Of a stretch of 64,000 nt of DNA, positions 33,462 to 41,152 are shown piece by piece. The stretch is from CAZEAB01 sp964552945 (lineage in GTDB: Archaea > Nanobdellota > Nanobdellia > Woesearchaeales > GW2011-AR9), in NCBI GenBank assembly GCA_964552945.1, contig CAZKIP010000001.1, positions 124,001 through 188,000 of the forward strand, written 5' to 3'. A program made the position numbers and the translations under genes. Position 1 is the stretch's first letter, and each line of letters starts with the position of its first letter. Below the pieces are notes generated by a model. It was not told the DNA's origin. It did no database searches and worked only from the letters and a program-made list of their open reading frames with translations.

Positions 33462-33779
33462 TTATTCTTCTACTCTATAGAATCTACCACAAATATTAAC
33501 CCCTGGATTAGGATTATATGCCACACAATCTGTTGGACAAGGAGAAGGACATTCTCCACGATAAGTCCCATCATCTATTGCTCTTTGTTTTAAAATACCA
33601 AATAAATTTGATAATGATTCCGGCGTTATAGAAGGCGGAAGATTTCCTTGAGAACTTCTATTCCTTGACTTACTTCCATCTGCTACATCAATGATTTCTA
33701 GTCCTGAAGAATGTCTTCTAACATGACTTACAGTACCCTCTTCGTCTACAATTATTTTTTTTAATGTTGGTTTTACCAT
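33462..33779 (-). CDS. Hypothetical Cys-containing protein, 105 residues
   Basis: ATG 33779 (MVKPTLKKIIVDEEG) is chosen; a longer frame to 33857 overlaps the preceding gene. The protein has a short beta-rich N-terminus (TVSHVRRHSSGLEIIDVADG), a Ser/Pro linker, and a C-terminal Cys cluster (GECPSPCPTDCVAYNPNPGVNICGRFYRVEE) with four Cys. It follows the 87-residue gene at 33785 by only 5 nt, so they form a pair inserted between psmA and sdo1. No family is recognised. Confidence 0.6.
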   Translation of the reverse strand: MVKPTLKKIIVDEEGTVSHVRRHSSGLEIIDVADGSKSRNRSSQGNLPPSITPESLSNLFGILKQRAIDDGTYRGECPSPCPTDCVAYNPNPGVNICGRFYRVEE

Positions 33780-33784
33780 TTTTT

Positions 33785-34048
33785 CTACCCAAGATACAAA
33801 GCATTTGATTTTAAATCTCCTATAATACCAGAGGAATACTTCTGATTCATTTTCCAAATACTTTTACCATCATCATCACCAGCTACGCCTACAACACATT
33901 CCTTATAAATCTTGTCAGGATCTCCACCGCCACCGGAACCACCCGGAAGCGATGCATTTGCAACTAATCCACCCCAACCAGTTACCACTTCTCCACTCTT
34001 TTCCCCAGTTACTATTGAACTACATTCGATTGTTTTTTCTAACATCAT
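33785..34048 (-). CDS. Hypothetical small Gly-rich protein, 87 residues
   Basis: The start is MMLEKTIECSS, with GGAGAAAACGAG upstream (a Shine-Dalgarno-like GGAG). The protein contains a Gly/Ser-rich loop (LPGGSGGGGDPDK) and the stretch CVVGVAGDDDGKSIWKMNQKYSSG. It has no signal peptide. It forms a two-gene unit with the gene at 33462 and has its own upstream region containing a 20-bp direct repeat. I recognise no relative. The pair interrupts an otherwise conserved superoperon. Confidence 0.55.
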   Translation of the reverse strand: MMLEKTIECSSIVTGEKSGEVVTGWGGLVANASLPGGSGGGGDPDKIYKECVVGVAGDDDGKSIWKMNQKYSSGIIGDLKSNALYLG

Positions 34049-34052
34049 TTTA

Positions 34053-34120
34053 TTTTATTTCTCGTTTTCTCCGATTTTGTTGAGGAGAGACCAGAAATCT
34101 TTTTATTTCTCGTTTTCTCC
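34053..34120. repeat. Perfect 20-bp direct repeat upstream of the inserted gene pair
   Basis: TTTTATTTCTCGTTTTCTCC occurs at 34053-34072 and again at 34101-34120, a 48-bp period. The gene-proximal copy provides the GGAG of the ribosome-binding site on the minus strand. The upstream copy may reflect local duplication, or a repeated regulator site. Confidence 0.65.
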
Positions 34121-34200
34121 ATTAATTTACCTTAAAAAATTTTCAAGAGTATATTAAAGTATTCTTAGAATTTTATGAATTTCATGGGAAAAAAGGACAA

Positions 34201-34223
34201 AAACGCCTGGTTTGTAGGTGTTT
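34201..34223 (-). terminator. Hairpin plus T-tract after psmA
   Basis: On the minus strand AAACACCT (34223-34216) pairs with AGGCGTTT (34208-34201) with one mismatch and a 7-nt loop, followed by TTTTTGTCC and a further run of T. It lies about 25 nt after the psmA stop. It would separate pop5-psmA from the inserted gene pair downstream. Confidence 0.45.
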
Positions 34224-34247
34224 GCTTAAAAAGAAAAAGAAAAAAAA

Positions 34248-34976
34248 TTATTTCTTCATAACAGCTTTTAATTCATCGTCAGTAAGCTTTTGATATCTCT
34301 TATCGCCAGCTCTAACAATAACTGCATCAACTCTCTCAAAGTTGAACTCACCTTTCAAGAAATCTTTCAAAGCTTCTAAACCTAAACGAATTCCTTCATC
34401 AATGGAGATAGAAGGTTTATACTTCTTCTTCAAAAGAGGTTCAATATGTCCTTCTCCTTCTCCTATAACAGCCGCATAATGCTGAAAATATAAACCATAA
34501 GGTTCAGTTACAAACATCTTAATTGTGCCGTCTTCCTCTACACCACCTACAATCATGGAAACACCAAAAGGTCTTAAACCAGCAGATTGTGTACAAATTT
34601 GTTTCAAATCACAAATGTCTTTTACAACGGAAAGAATATCAATCTTGGTGTCATAAGTTACTGCATGTTGTTGTGCTTTTAATTGAGTTCTATCTACCAA
34701 AACTCTAGCATCTGAAATTATTCCAGCGGCAGTGGCAGCAATGTGGTCGTCAATCTTAAACATTTTCTCAATTGCTTCAGGAACAACTAGCTTAGAAGCA
34801 ATTCTTTTATCAGAAACTAAAACAATCCCATCTTTACAAGAGATACCAATTGCCGTAGATCCTTGTTTAACTGTCTTCTTAGCATATTCTACCTGTAATA
34901 ATCTTCCATCAGGAGAAAACATAGTTATGGAGCGATCATACCCCATCTTATCTATCATTTGTTTGCTTGGATTCAT
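34248..34976 (-). CDS. psmA: Proteasome alpha subunit
   Basis: This 242-residue alpha-type 20S subunit has the alpha N-terminal signature YDRSITMFSPDGRLLQVEYAKKTVKQGSTAIGI, the segment that forms the gate, and the LVSDKRIASKLVVPEAIEKMFKIDDHIAATAAG core. It makes the outer rings around the PsmB chambers. GAGGTG lies 8 nt before ATG 34976. It is the second gene after pop5, as in the conserved archaeal superoperon. Confidence 0.96.
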   Translation of the reverse strand: MNPSKQMIDKMGYDRSITMFSPDGRLLQVEYAKKTVKQGSTAIGISCKDGIVLVSDKRIASKLVVPEAIEKMFKIDDHIAATAAGIISDARVLVDRTQLKAQQHAVTYDTKIDILSVVKDICDLKQICTQSAGLRPFGVSMIVGGVEEDGTIKMFVTEPYGLYFQHYAAVIGEGEGHIEPLLKKKYKPSISIDEGIRLGLEALKDFLKGEFNFERVDAVIVRAGDKRYQKLTDDELKAVMKK

Positions 34977-34987
34977 TTATACACACC

Positions 34988-35302
34988 TCATAAGCTTAAA
35001 CTGGCTTTCTTCAAAGTGCCAGATGTTATAATTGATTTAACAATTACTGGCTTGTTTTTAATCTTTTTGATTAAAATCAAAGCAGACTTACATTCATCAA
35101 CGTATTTGTGGTTAACTTTTATTATAAATCTGTTGTTTTTATGCTTCACAAATAAAGGAGACATTTTACTGACACCTAATGTTCCAACAAATTCGTATAA
35201 AGCTAGAGAAACTTCTTCCTTCAAAGCTGACTCTGGAAGGGTCTCAGAGATTTCAAAAACAAGGTAACGTTTCTTTTGTTTTAGCGAAGGTAGAAGCTTC
35301 AT
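34988..35302 (-). CDS. rnp2: RNase P protein component 2 (Pop5)
   Basis: This 104-residue Rpp14/Pop5 family protein has the N-terminus MKLLPSLKQKKRYLVFEI, then LALYEFVGTLGVSKMSPLFVKHKNNRFIIKVNHKYVDECKSALILIKKI, the characteristic ferredoxin-like core. It assists tRNA 5'-end processing with the RNase P RNA (not in this window). ATG 35302 is fixed by a TATA box 26 nt upstream; the longer frame begins at TTG. It is the first gene of the superoperon, sharing a divergent intergenic region with the RHH gene. Confidence 0.88.
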   Translation of the reverse strand: MKLLPSLKQKKRYLVFEISETLPESALKEEVSLALYEFVGTLGVSKMSPLFVKHKNNRFIIKVNHKYVDECKSALILIKKIKNKPVIVKSIITSGTLKKASLSL

Positions 35303-35324
35303 TTTTAGGATAGATGATAACAAG

Positions 35325-35332
35325 TTTATAAA
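35325..35332 (-). promoter_or_regulatory. TATA box of the pop5-psmA unit
   Basis: TTTATAAA on the minus strand is centred 26 nt before ATG 35302. It lies about 50 bp from the oppositely directed TATA box of the RHH operon. Confidence 0.6.
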
Positions 35333-35379
35333 GGTTTATTTTGTTAGTTTGTTACTTGTTAGTGGTTATTTTCAAAACA

Positions 35380-35416
35380 TTTATAAAAAATCGTACTTTA
35401 TCGTACTAAATACGAT
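35380..35416 (+). promoter_or_regulatory. TATA box and probable RHH operator
   Basis: TTTATAAA (35380-35387) is followed by ATCGTACT at 35390-35397 and again at 35400-35407, 10 bp apart (one helical turn), then TACGAT at 35411-35416. The second copy and TACGAT form a perfect inverted repeat, ATCGTA-CTAAA-TACGAT. The sites fill the space between TATA box and start codon, the usual position for autorepression by a ribbon-helix-helix protein, and the first gene encodes one. Confidence 0.65.
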
Positions 35417-35552
35417 GAAAAGAAAACTAAGCATAAGCATAGAGGAATCTACCTTCCAAGAGGTTGTAGAACTTCTTAAGGATAATAATTACAGGAATAA
35501 AAGCCACGTAATAGAGTTAGCAATCCAGAGATTTGCGGGTGATAAAAAATGA
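35415..35552 (+). CDS. Ribbon-helix-helix DNA-binding protein
   Basis: This 45-residue protein MKRKLSISIEESTFQEVV... has the RHH pattern: a basic beta strand with alternating residues (KRKLSISIE), helix A (TFQEVVELLKDN) and helix B after NYRNKSHVIELAIQRF. A dimer should bind DNA through the strands. The ATG at 35415 overlaps the proposed operator. Its stop overlaps the start of the caspase-like lipoprotein gene (ATGA). It resembles antitoxin-type regulators, but the downstream genes are not a known toxin family. Confidence 0.8.
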   Translation: MKRKLSISIEESTFQEVVELLKDNNYRNKSHVIELAIQRFAGDKK

Positions 35553-37537
35553 AAATGACTCTGCAGAAAATGCTTGCTGGTGCAGCTCTTGCATTAGGTT
35601 TAGGAGGATGTGGGCACACTCTACCTCAAACAGATTTACAGGATAGAGAAGCATTAATTGATTCAATTACTAGGCAAATGGCCCCTACAGATAAATCAAC
35701 TCAGAAATACTGCAGTAAAGATCTTAAAAAAAAAAGTAAAATCGCTTATTGTAATGGTCAAAAAGCTCTAAGTCAGAACCTAAGAGATATGGCGAGAGAG
35801 TTAAGAGACAAATTAGAGGATAAACTTTTAAGTGTTAGCAGACCAGAATTCAGAGAATATGAAGACGTTATCAGGAGGGCAAGAGATCTCTCAGACATCC
35901 GTTTTTTCCATAGATATTCTAAAAGGTTATTGGAAGAATCTAACAGAAATTTAATAGATCCAAATTACAAAGCAGATAAACCATTAGCAGTTTTCTTTAT
36001 GGGATTGTATGAAACTAAAACTTTTGGTGTAAGGGCATTAGACGTTAAAGTAGATGAAATTGAAAAATTTGTTGAAGGATATAAAGTAATTGTTTTTGAA
36101 TCTTCTTCGTTCTATCAAATGCATCTGCAAATGAAAAAAGTTGAAAAATTGTATGAAGGAAAAAATAAAATTTCCGGTTTAATGATTGGAGGCCATGGAA
36201 CTAAAGATTCGATTACTCTCGGACAAAGAAGTAGTGATGGCGACCAAATGCTTTATGGTAATAGTGTAAATTCTATTTTTAGAAATTTTGAATCAATGTT
36301 CTCAGAAGATGCGATAGTTTTTTTAGCTTCCTGTAATAATGGTGAAGGGCGTGAAGAAGAGTTAAACATTGCCAATACCTTTGCCTATACTCTTCCCGGA
36401 AGAAAGGTCTTTTCTTGTACAAAAGTCTTAGTAGATTTTGACTATGAACTTGATGAAAATAATCAAATTGACCCTGATTCAATTAAAATGACTGGATTAG
36501 AAGGATTAATTCCCAAAGATTGTACTTATGTTGCCCAATGCGATGATGGAAAAGAAAAGTGCCTAATGAAATATACTGCAAAATTACTAGGTAAAAATCT
36601 TTCTGAAATAATGGAATTTAAAAGATTAGGTCTGAAAAGATTTCGTGATCTTATGGATTTCAGGAATATTGAAGCTGATTATGTTAAACAATTACTTGAT
36701 AATGGAGCTAATCTAAAAGAGATAAAAAAGATTAGTTATAAGCTTGATACTGAAAAAAATAGAACCATCGTCCTTGAAGCCACAAGATTGGGAGTTACTT
36801 CCAGTTCAGATTTATCCACCCTTATTATTAGAGGGGAAAATCTTGGAAAGATAAAAAAGGAAGTTGACCAAGATGTTGAAAGATATTTTTCTGTTACTGA
36901 CCAATCTAGAGAAGGAAATGATTGGGTAAGAGACGTAATGAGGATTAGGTACAAAATGACCCGGTACGATAAAAGAAACTCAAATAATTTGAAAAAAAAA
37001 GAAGAAAAATTACTTTCCAATGTTGATAAAGCTGCAAGAGCAGACAAATTTGATGCAGTTAAATATCACAATGAACTTGATAAATTGGTAGAATTTAGGA
37101 CAAAAAAGAGTAACTTCTGGATTATAGATAGGGAATGGGAATTACAAGGTTATGATAAAAAACCATCTACCTACCAACTAATTAAAGACAGATTTTCCAA
37201 AAAAATGGCTAGAAATAGTATAGACCCTTTTATTCAAAGAGTAAGTGCTTATGCCGCACAGCCAGATGTTGACAAAGGAGGGATTGCAGGTTTTCTTGAG
37301 CATGGAATCCCGGTTAAAGCTGCTAAAGTGGGTGGACAACTAGGTATTGATGGGAAAAACTGGGTGCTATATCACTCCTTGAAATATGCAGAATCTTTGA
37401 CAGATAAAAAGTTTGAAGAGATGTCAAAACAAGATCTAAAAACGTTCCTAGGTGGAAGATGGAAAGAAGATGCTTTAAGAAAAGCTGCCCCAGGATTATA
37501 TGATGGAAGAAGAGTACCTTTATTAAAAAATGACTAG
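35549..37537 (+). CDS. Lipoprotein with a caspase-like (clan CD) peptidase domain
   Basis: This 662-residue protein starts with a signal peptide and lipobox (ALGLGGC, Cys21). A helical region with C55 and C68 follows (about 30-140). Residues about 143-300 show the caspase-hemoglobinase layout: strand KPLAVFFMG, strand YKVIVFES, an amphipathic helix, then SGLMIGGHGTKDSITLG (His216-Gly217) and, 46 residues later, DAIVFLASCNNGEG (Cys262). The HG and C positions and spacing match clan CD catalytic dyads (caspase, CHAT, C80/DUF4347-like). The remaining 350 residues are mostly helical (VKQLLDNGANLKEIKKI). It is probably attached outside the membrane. Proteolytic activity and substrate are inference. 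Confidence 0.65.
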   Translation: MKMTLQKMLAGAALALGLGGCGHTLPQTDLQDREALIDSITRQMAPTDKSTQKYCSKDLKKKSKIAYCNGQKALSQNLRDMARELRDKLEDKLLSVSRPEFREYEDVIRRARDLSDIRFFHRYSKRLLEESNRNLIDPNYKADKPLAVFFMGLYETKTFGVRALDVKVDEIEKFVEGYKVIVFESSSFYQMHLQMKKVEKLYEGKNKISGLMIGGHGTKDSITLGQRSSDGDQMLYGNSVNSIFRNFESMFSEDAIVFLASCNNGEGREEELNIANTFAYTLPGRKVFSCTKVLVDFDYELDENNQIDPDSIKMTGLEGLIPKDCTYVAQCDDGKEKCLMKYTAKLLGKNLSEIMEFKRLGLKRFRDLMDFRNIEADYVKQLLDNGANLKEIKKISYKLDTEKNRTIVLEATRLGVTSSSDLSTLIIRGENLGKIKKEVDQDVERYFSVTDQSREGNDWVRDVMRIRYKMTRYDKRNSNNLKKKEEKLLSNVDKAARADKFDAVKYHNELDKLVEFRTKKSNFWIIDREWELQGYDKKPSTYQLIKDRFSKKMARNSIDPFIQRVSAYAAQPDVDKGGIAGFLEHGIPVKAAKVGGQLGIDGKNWVLYHSLKYAESLTDKKFEEMSKQDLKTFLGGRWKEDALRKAAPGLYDGRRVPLLKND

Positions 37538-38606
37538 AAAAAACAAAATAGCAGCAGGACTCACAGCATTAGGACTAGTTATTCCTGCATGGTGTACTTA
37601 TGATATTCTTTCTACAGATACAACTATTGATGAAAGTACAATTGAAGACGTTCAAGATGAAAGGAAGTTAGAACAAAGAGTTGAGAGAGCAGAAGAAGTT
37701 ACAAGAACTTCTGCACCAAGAAGGACAAAACCCAAAGTAAAAAAAGTAGTAAATAGTAAACCGGTAAAGGGAGTTGGAAAAGAACTTTTTGAAAAAGCAT
37801 ACGATGTCAACAAAGGATGCATTCCTGAGGAGAATTATGGTTTTGTTAGAGAAGAGTTGGGTAAAATAAAAGACTCTCAAAAATTAGCTTTAACTTTAGG
37901 AGAATTCTGGAAGAAATATAAAGATATTAATTCAGATTGCGCAGATAAAGGCGTAACCTTTTTATCACATTTTCTGAGAGGATTAGATAAATACAAAGCA
38001 TTAGATGCTTACAAAAATCTTCTTCAAACAGATAATGATTATTTTAGAAGAGTTATGGCAATATCTTTCTTTCAACACATAAGTAATCCAGACAATAGAT
38101 TTACAGATGAGGAAAAAGTTTCTAATCTTGCAGATTTATGTCAAGGAAAAACTGCAGTGTTTGAAAAACCATGCCCAATTGGAGCCTTAGACACAGATGA
38201 ATGGATTGCTTGTGGATATAGCAAGTTAGATTGGACTAAGGAAAGAGTTTGTCGACAAGCATTGGTATATTCTCCAAATAAAGTAGGAACTTACAGAGAC
38301 GGAGAATTAATTCGTCCAAAAAACAAATTTATTGAAGAATTAATAAATAGAGGAGAGCCAATTGGAGCTGCCTTAGAATTAACAAATGAAATTGGTGGAT
38401 ACACTTTATGTGAGAATCAAGAAGCAATAGAAGACCTAACGGCAATGAATTCAGAAACTGCTAAAGACATACTATGTAGAATCAAAGATAAAGACAAAAG
38501 GACTGAAGCGCTTAATGCATATGCAGAAAATGAAAGCCTAAATCATTTGACTGTTCCAAGAACATTATACGAAAAAATAAAAAATAAAATAAAAAGTTGT
38601 TTATAG
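37530..38606 (+). CDS. Membrane-anchored or secreted Cys-containing helical protein
   Basis: This 358-residue protein overlaps the lipoprotein gene by 8 nt (ATGACTAG). It has a basic N-terminus and one hydrophobic segment (about 7-27, AAGLTALGLVIPAWC), an acidic then Lys/Arg-rich linker (about 35-80), and a helical domain with about ten Cys (KGC, SDC, LCQGK, KPCPIG, IACGY, RVCRQ, TLCENQ, ILCRIK, KSCL). Helix pairs such as LTLGEFWKKYKDINSD and RRVMAISFFQHIS resemble HEAT-like repeats. The Cys would probably form disulfides outside the cell. It is the likely partner or substrate of the caspase-like lipoprotein; no family is recognised. Confidence 0.6.
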   Translation: MTRKNKIAAGLTALGLVIPAWCTYDILSTDTTIDESTIEDVQDERKLEQRVERAEEVTRTSAPRRTKPKVKKVVNSKPVKGVGKELFEKAYDVNKGCIPEENYGFVREELGKIKDSQKLALTLGEFWKKYKDINSDCADKGVTFLSHFLRGLDKYKALDAYKNLLQTDNDYFRRVMAISFFQHISNPDNRFTDEEKVSNLADLCQGKTAVFEKPCPIGALDTDEWIACGYSKLDWTKERVCRQALVYSPNKVGTYRDGELIRPKNKFIEELINRGEPIGAALELTNEIGGYTLCENQEAIEDLTAMNSETAKDILCRIKDKDKRTEALNAYAENESLNHLTVPRTLYEKIKNKIKSCL

Positions 38607-39029
38607 TTATTCAACTACTTCTTCTTCATCAAAGTTTTCCAAACCTTCTTCTCCTTCAGGACTTTCTTCCATCGTAGAAGCGGGTTGCAACATTTTTGGA
38701 TCGTTAGTGAATACTTCGGTTGGTTGGGATTCAGTAGGTTGTCCTTCAACAACTTCAATCTTACCAAATTTTCCAGGTGAAAGCTGTCTTTCTCCTTTGT
38801 ATTCAGAACACCATCCATTTTCAAGATGAACCTTGTCCCCAAGTTTTACTCTTTCAATGTCATCATTCCACAAAGTAAGTTTTATTTCGCCAGTTACATC
38901 CTTAAGTTTAGCGTTACAAACTTTTCCTACTTTGCCAAATTTTTCAAAAGAACGAGGTTCTTCTAATTCAACAACTTCAGCTACAAGATCAACATTTCCT
39001 TGATTTGGTTTTACGTCTTTTATTTCCAT
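38607..39029 (-). CDS. OB-fold single-stranded nucleic-acid-binding protein (RPA/SSB-like)
   Basis: ATG 39029 (MEIKDVKPNQGNVDLVAEV) is preferred because AAAGGTGG precedes it; the GTG at 39038 falls in that site. Residues 1-95 read as an OB fold of the archaeal SSB/RPA type: NAKLKDVTGEIKLTLWNDDIERVKLGDKVHLENGW, with SPGKFGKIEVVE. The remaining 45 residues are disordered and acidic (EEGLENFDEEEVVE), like the C-terminal tails of SSBs that recruit other proteins. At 140 residues it is a short single-domain form. It is followed by the small membrane gene and glyS on the same strand, upstream. Confidence 0.8.
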   Translation of the reverse strand: MEIKDVKPNQGNVDLVAEVVELEEPRSFEKFGKVGKVCNAKLKDVTGEIKLTLWNDDIERVKLGDKVHLENGWCSEYKGERQLSPGKFGKIEVVEGQPTESQPTEVFTNDPKMLQPASTMEESPEGEEGLENFDEEEVVE

Positions 39030-39093
39030 ATTAACCACCTTTGCTACTGCGGTTCTCTATTATTTATAAGAATTTCGGAAATAATGAAGATAA

Positions 39094-39645
39094 TCATTGA
39101 CCATGTTCTAAATGGCTTCTAACATAAACTAAAAGATGATAATATTTCTTTTTAGCTTCTTCTGGCAATTTTTTGTAATGAGAGTTGAATTCATCAAAAA
39201 TGGCTTCTTTTTCTTTCATTGGAACTTTAGTAATTTTTTTCGCCAAATGTTGTAATTGTTTTTCTGCCACAAGCATATCTTCCAATTTCTCTCGTAACAT
39301 ATCAAGATGAAAATGGAAATGTTTTTTCTTATGATGAGGTACTTTTAGATACAAATCATGAATCTCATGATAATGTTGTTTCAATTTATCTAAAGAAGAT
39401 TTGTAGATTACCGATTTAACTTCCTGTAATTTTCTACGAAATCTTACCGTAGAAGAAGTTAACCTTAAATAAACATAAACAGAACCAAAAACAAAAGTAA
39501 TTACAAAAAGTACTAAACTAATTGTTTTAACAGTGTCATGTTGAGTAAGGTAAAAAAGAAGAGAGAGTAACATTAAAATTGCAAAAATTATCAAAGTCAT
39601 GCCGTAAACGAATCCTTTCTTTGGGAGGGGTTTTTCAATGTCCAT
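39094..39645 (-). CDS. Hypothetical protein with two membrane helices and a helical domain
   Basis: The start ATG 39645 overlaps the end of glyS by 11 nt, so it is cotranslated with it. The 183-residue protein has a basic N-terminus (MDIEKPLPKKGF), two transmembrane helices (about 15-35 and 42-62) and a long helical, His/Lys-rich cytoplasmic region (HHKKKHFHFHLDMLREKLED). No family is recognised. Similar two-helix plus coil proteins occur in DPANN genomes. The link to glyS is probably only positional. Confidence 0.6.
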   Translation of the reverse strand: MDIEKPLPKKGFVYGMTLIIFAILMLLSLLFYLTQHDTVKTISLVLFVITFVFGSVYVYLRLTSSTVRFRRKLQEVKSVIYKSSLDKLKQHYHEIHDLYLKVPHHKKKHFHFHLDMLREKLEDMLVAEKQLQHLAKKITKVPMKEKEAIFDEFNSHYKKLPEEAKKKYYHLLVYVRSHLEHGQ

Positions 39646-41110
39646 TCTGTAAAAATTCAACTAGCTCGGATATTTTAACCCTAGTTTGTTTTGTTGTATC
39701 TCTTTCTCTAACCGTTACTGACTCATCTTCCAAAGTGTCAAAATCAATGGTTATGCAATAAGGCATTCCTATTTCGTCAGCTCTAGCATATCTTCTACCA
39801 ATGGACCCAGAGACATCAAAGAAACAAGCAAATTTATCTCTAAGAAGTTCGTAAACTTGCTCAGATTTTTTAAGAATTTCTTCCTTATTTTTTACCAAAG
39901 GAAAAACTCCACAAGTTGTAGGAGCAAAGGAGGGAGGTAGTTTAAGAACAATATTTCCTCTCTTCTTGTCATCGTTGAAAGCTTCATATAACATTGCTAA
40001 GAAAAGCCTATCTACTCCTTGGCTCGGTTCTATTACAGTAGGAATAACTTTTTCTCCAGATGCTTCATCATGAACTTCTAATTTTGATTTACTATGTTGT
40101 TGATGTTTGGTTAAATCATATTGTCCCCTATCTGCAATTCCTAAAATTTCTTTGAATCCAAATGGAAACTTATAATCAATATCAAATGTAGCGGAAGAAT
40201 AGTGGGACAACTCTTTGTTTGTGTGTTCCCTAATTCTAATATTTTTTGGATTAAATTTTAGTAACTCGGTGTACCAGAGATACATCTCTGCTAGCCAATA
40301 AGCGTGCCACTCACTTAATTTCTTTTTCTTAAGAAGTTCTGAGATAGTTATAGTAGTAATTTTACTCTTCTTTTCTTGATTTTCAGATGAAAGAAATTGA
40401 AATTTTAAATCTTTATGTTTTTTTGTTAAGGAAGGACATTTTTTTTGTTTAGGATGAATAAAGAATTCTAATTCCATTTGTTCAAATTCTCTAACCCTAA
40501 ATAAGAATTCGCGGGGAGAGATTTCGTTTCTAAAGGATTTTCCAATCTGAGAAATTCCAAAAGGAAGTTTCTGCCTGCTAGTTTCCATGATTAATTTGAA
40601 ATTTGGAAAAATGCTTTGACAAGTTTCCGGCCTTAAATAAGAAGTGTTTCCATCCTCAACACCTACTTCTGTAGAAAACATTAAATTGAAATCTTTAACT
40701 TCCTCAAACTCTTCACCCTTATAATTGAGATTATTCTTTTTGATAATCTCATTAATTTCTTTGGCGGATAATCCTTCTGCAGAAATATCTAATTCCGCTT
40801 CAAGGAAATGGTCTGCTCTCAACTTTTTTTTAGATTTTTTTGTAGTAAGAACCAAATCTGCAAATGAGTCTAGATGACCAGAAGCTTTCCAAACTTTTGG
40901 ATTGGTTATTATGGAACCATCTTGACTGACAACGTTAAAACGATCTTGAACAATGAATTTATGCCAACTTTGTTTTATTTTGTTTTTTAATTCAACACCT
41001 AATGGTCCGTAATCAAAAAATCCTGACAAACCACCATAAATTTCCGCACTTTGAAAAACGAAACCCTTCTTTTTACAGAAAGTGGCCATCTCCTCAATTG
41101 TAAGAGTCAT
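39635..41110 (-). CDS. glyS: Glycyl-tRNA synthetase (alpha2 type)
   Basis: This 491-residue class II synthetase of the archaeal/eukaryal type starts FCKKKGFVFQSAEIYGGLSGFFDYGPLGVELKNKIK (motif 1 region), has motif 2 GKSFRNEISPREFLFRVREFEQMELEFF and motif 3 VIEPSQGVDRLFLAML, and ends with the anticodon-binding domain (VFPLVKNKEEILKKSEQVYELL, DEIGMPYCITID). Length is at the short end for the family but complete. It overlaps the membrane gene downstream. Confidence 0.95.
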   Translation of the reverse strand: MTLTIEEMATFCKKKGFVFQSAEIYGGLSGFFDYGPLGVELKNKIKQSWHKFIVQDRFNVVSQDGSIITNPKVWKASGHLDSFADLVLTTKKSKKKLRADHFLEAELDISAEGLSAKEINEIIKKNNLNYKGEEFEEVKDFNLMFSTEVGVEDGNTSYLRPETCQSIFPNFKLIMETSRQKLPFGISQIGKSFRNEISPREFLFRVREFEQMELEFFIHPKQKKCPSLTKKHKDLKFQFLSSENQEKKSKITTITISELLKKKKLSEWHAYWLAEMYLWYTELLKFNPKNIRIREHTNKELSHYSSATFDIDYKFPFGFKEILGIADRGQYDLTKHQQHSKSKLEVHDEASGEKVIPTVIEPSQGVDRLFLAMLYEAFNDDKKRGNIVLKLPPSFAPTTCGVFPLVKNKEEILKKSEQVYELLRDKFACFFDVSGSIGRRYARADEIGMPYCITIDFDTLEDESVTVRERDTTKQTRVKISELVEFLQNGH

Positions 41111-41152
41111 ATGGATGATAGAGAGAAATGGTTTATTAATGTTTTTATGTTT

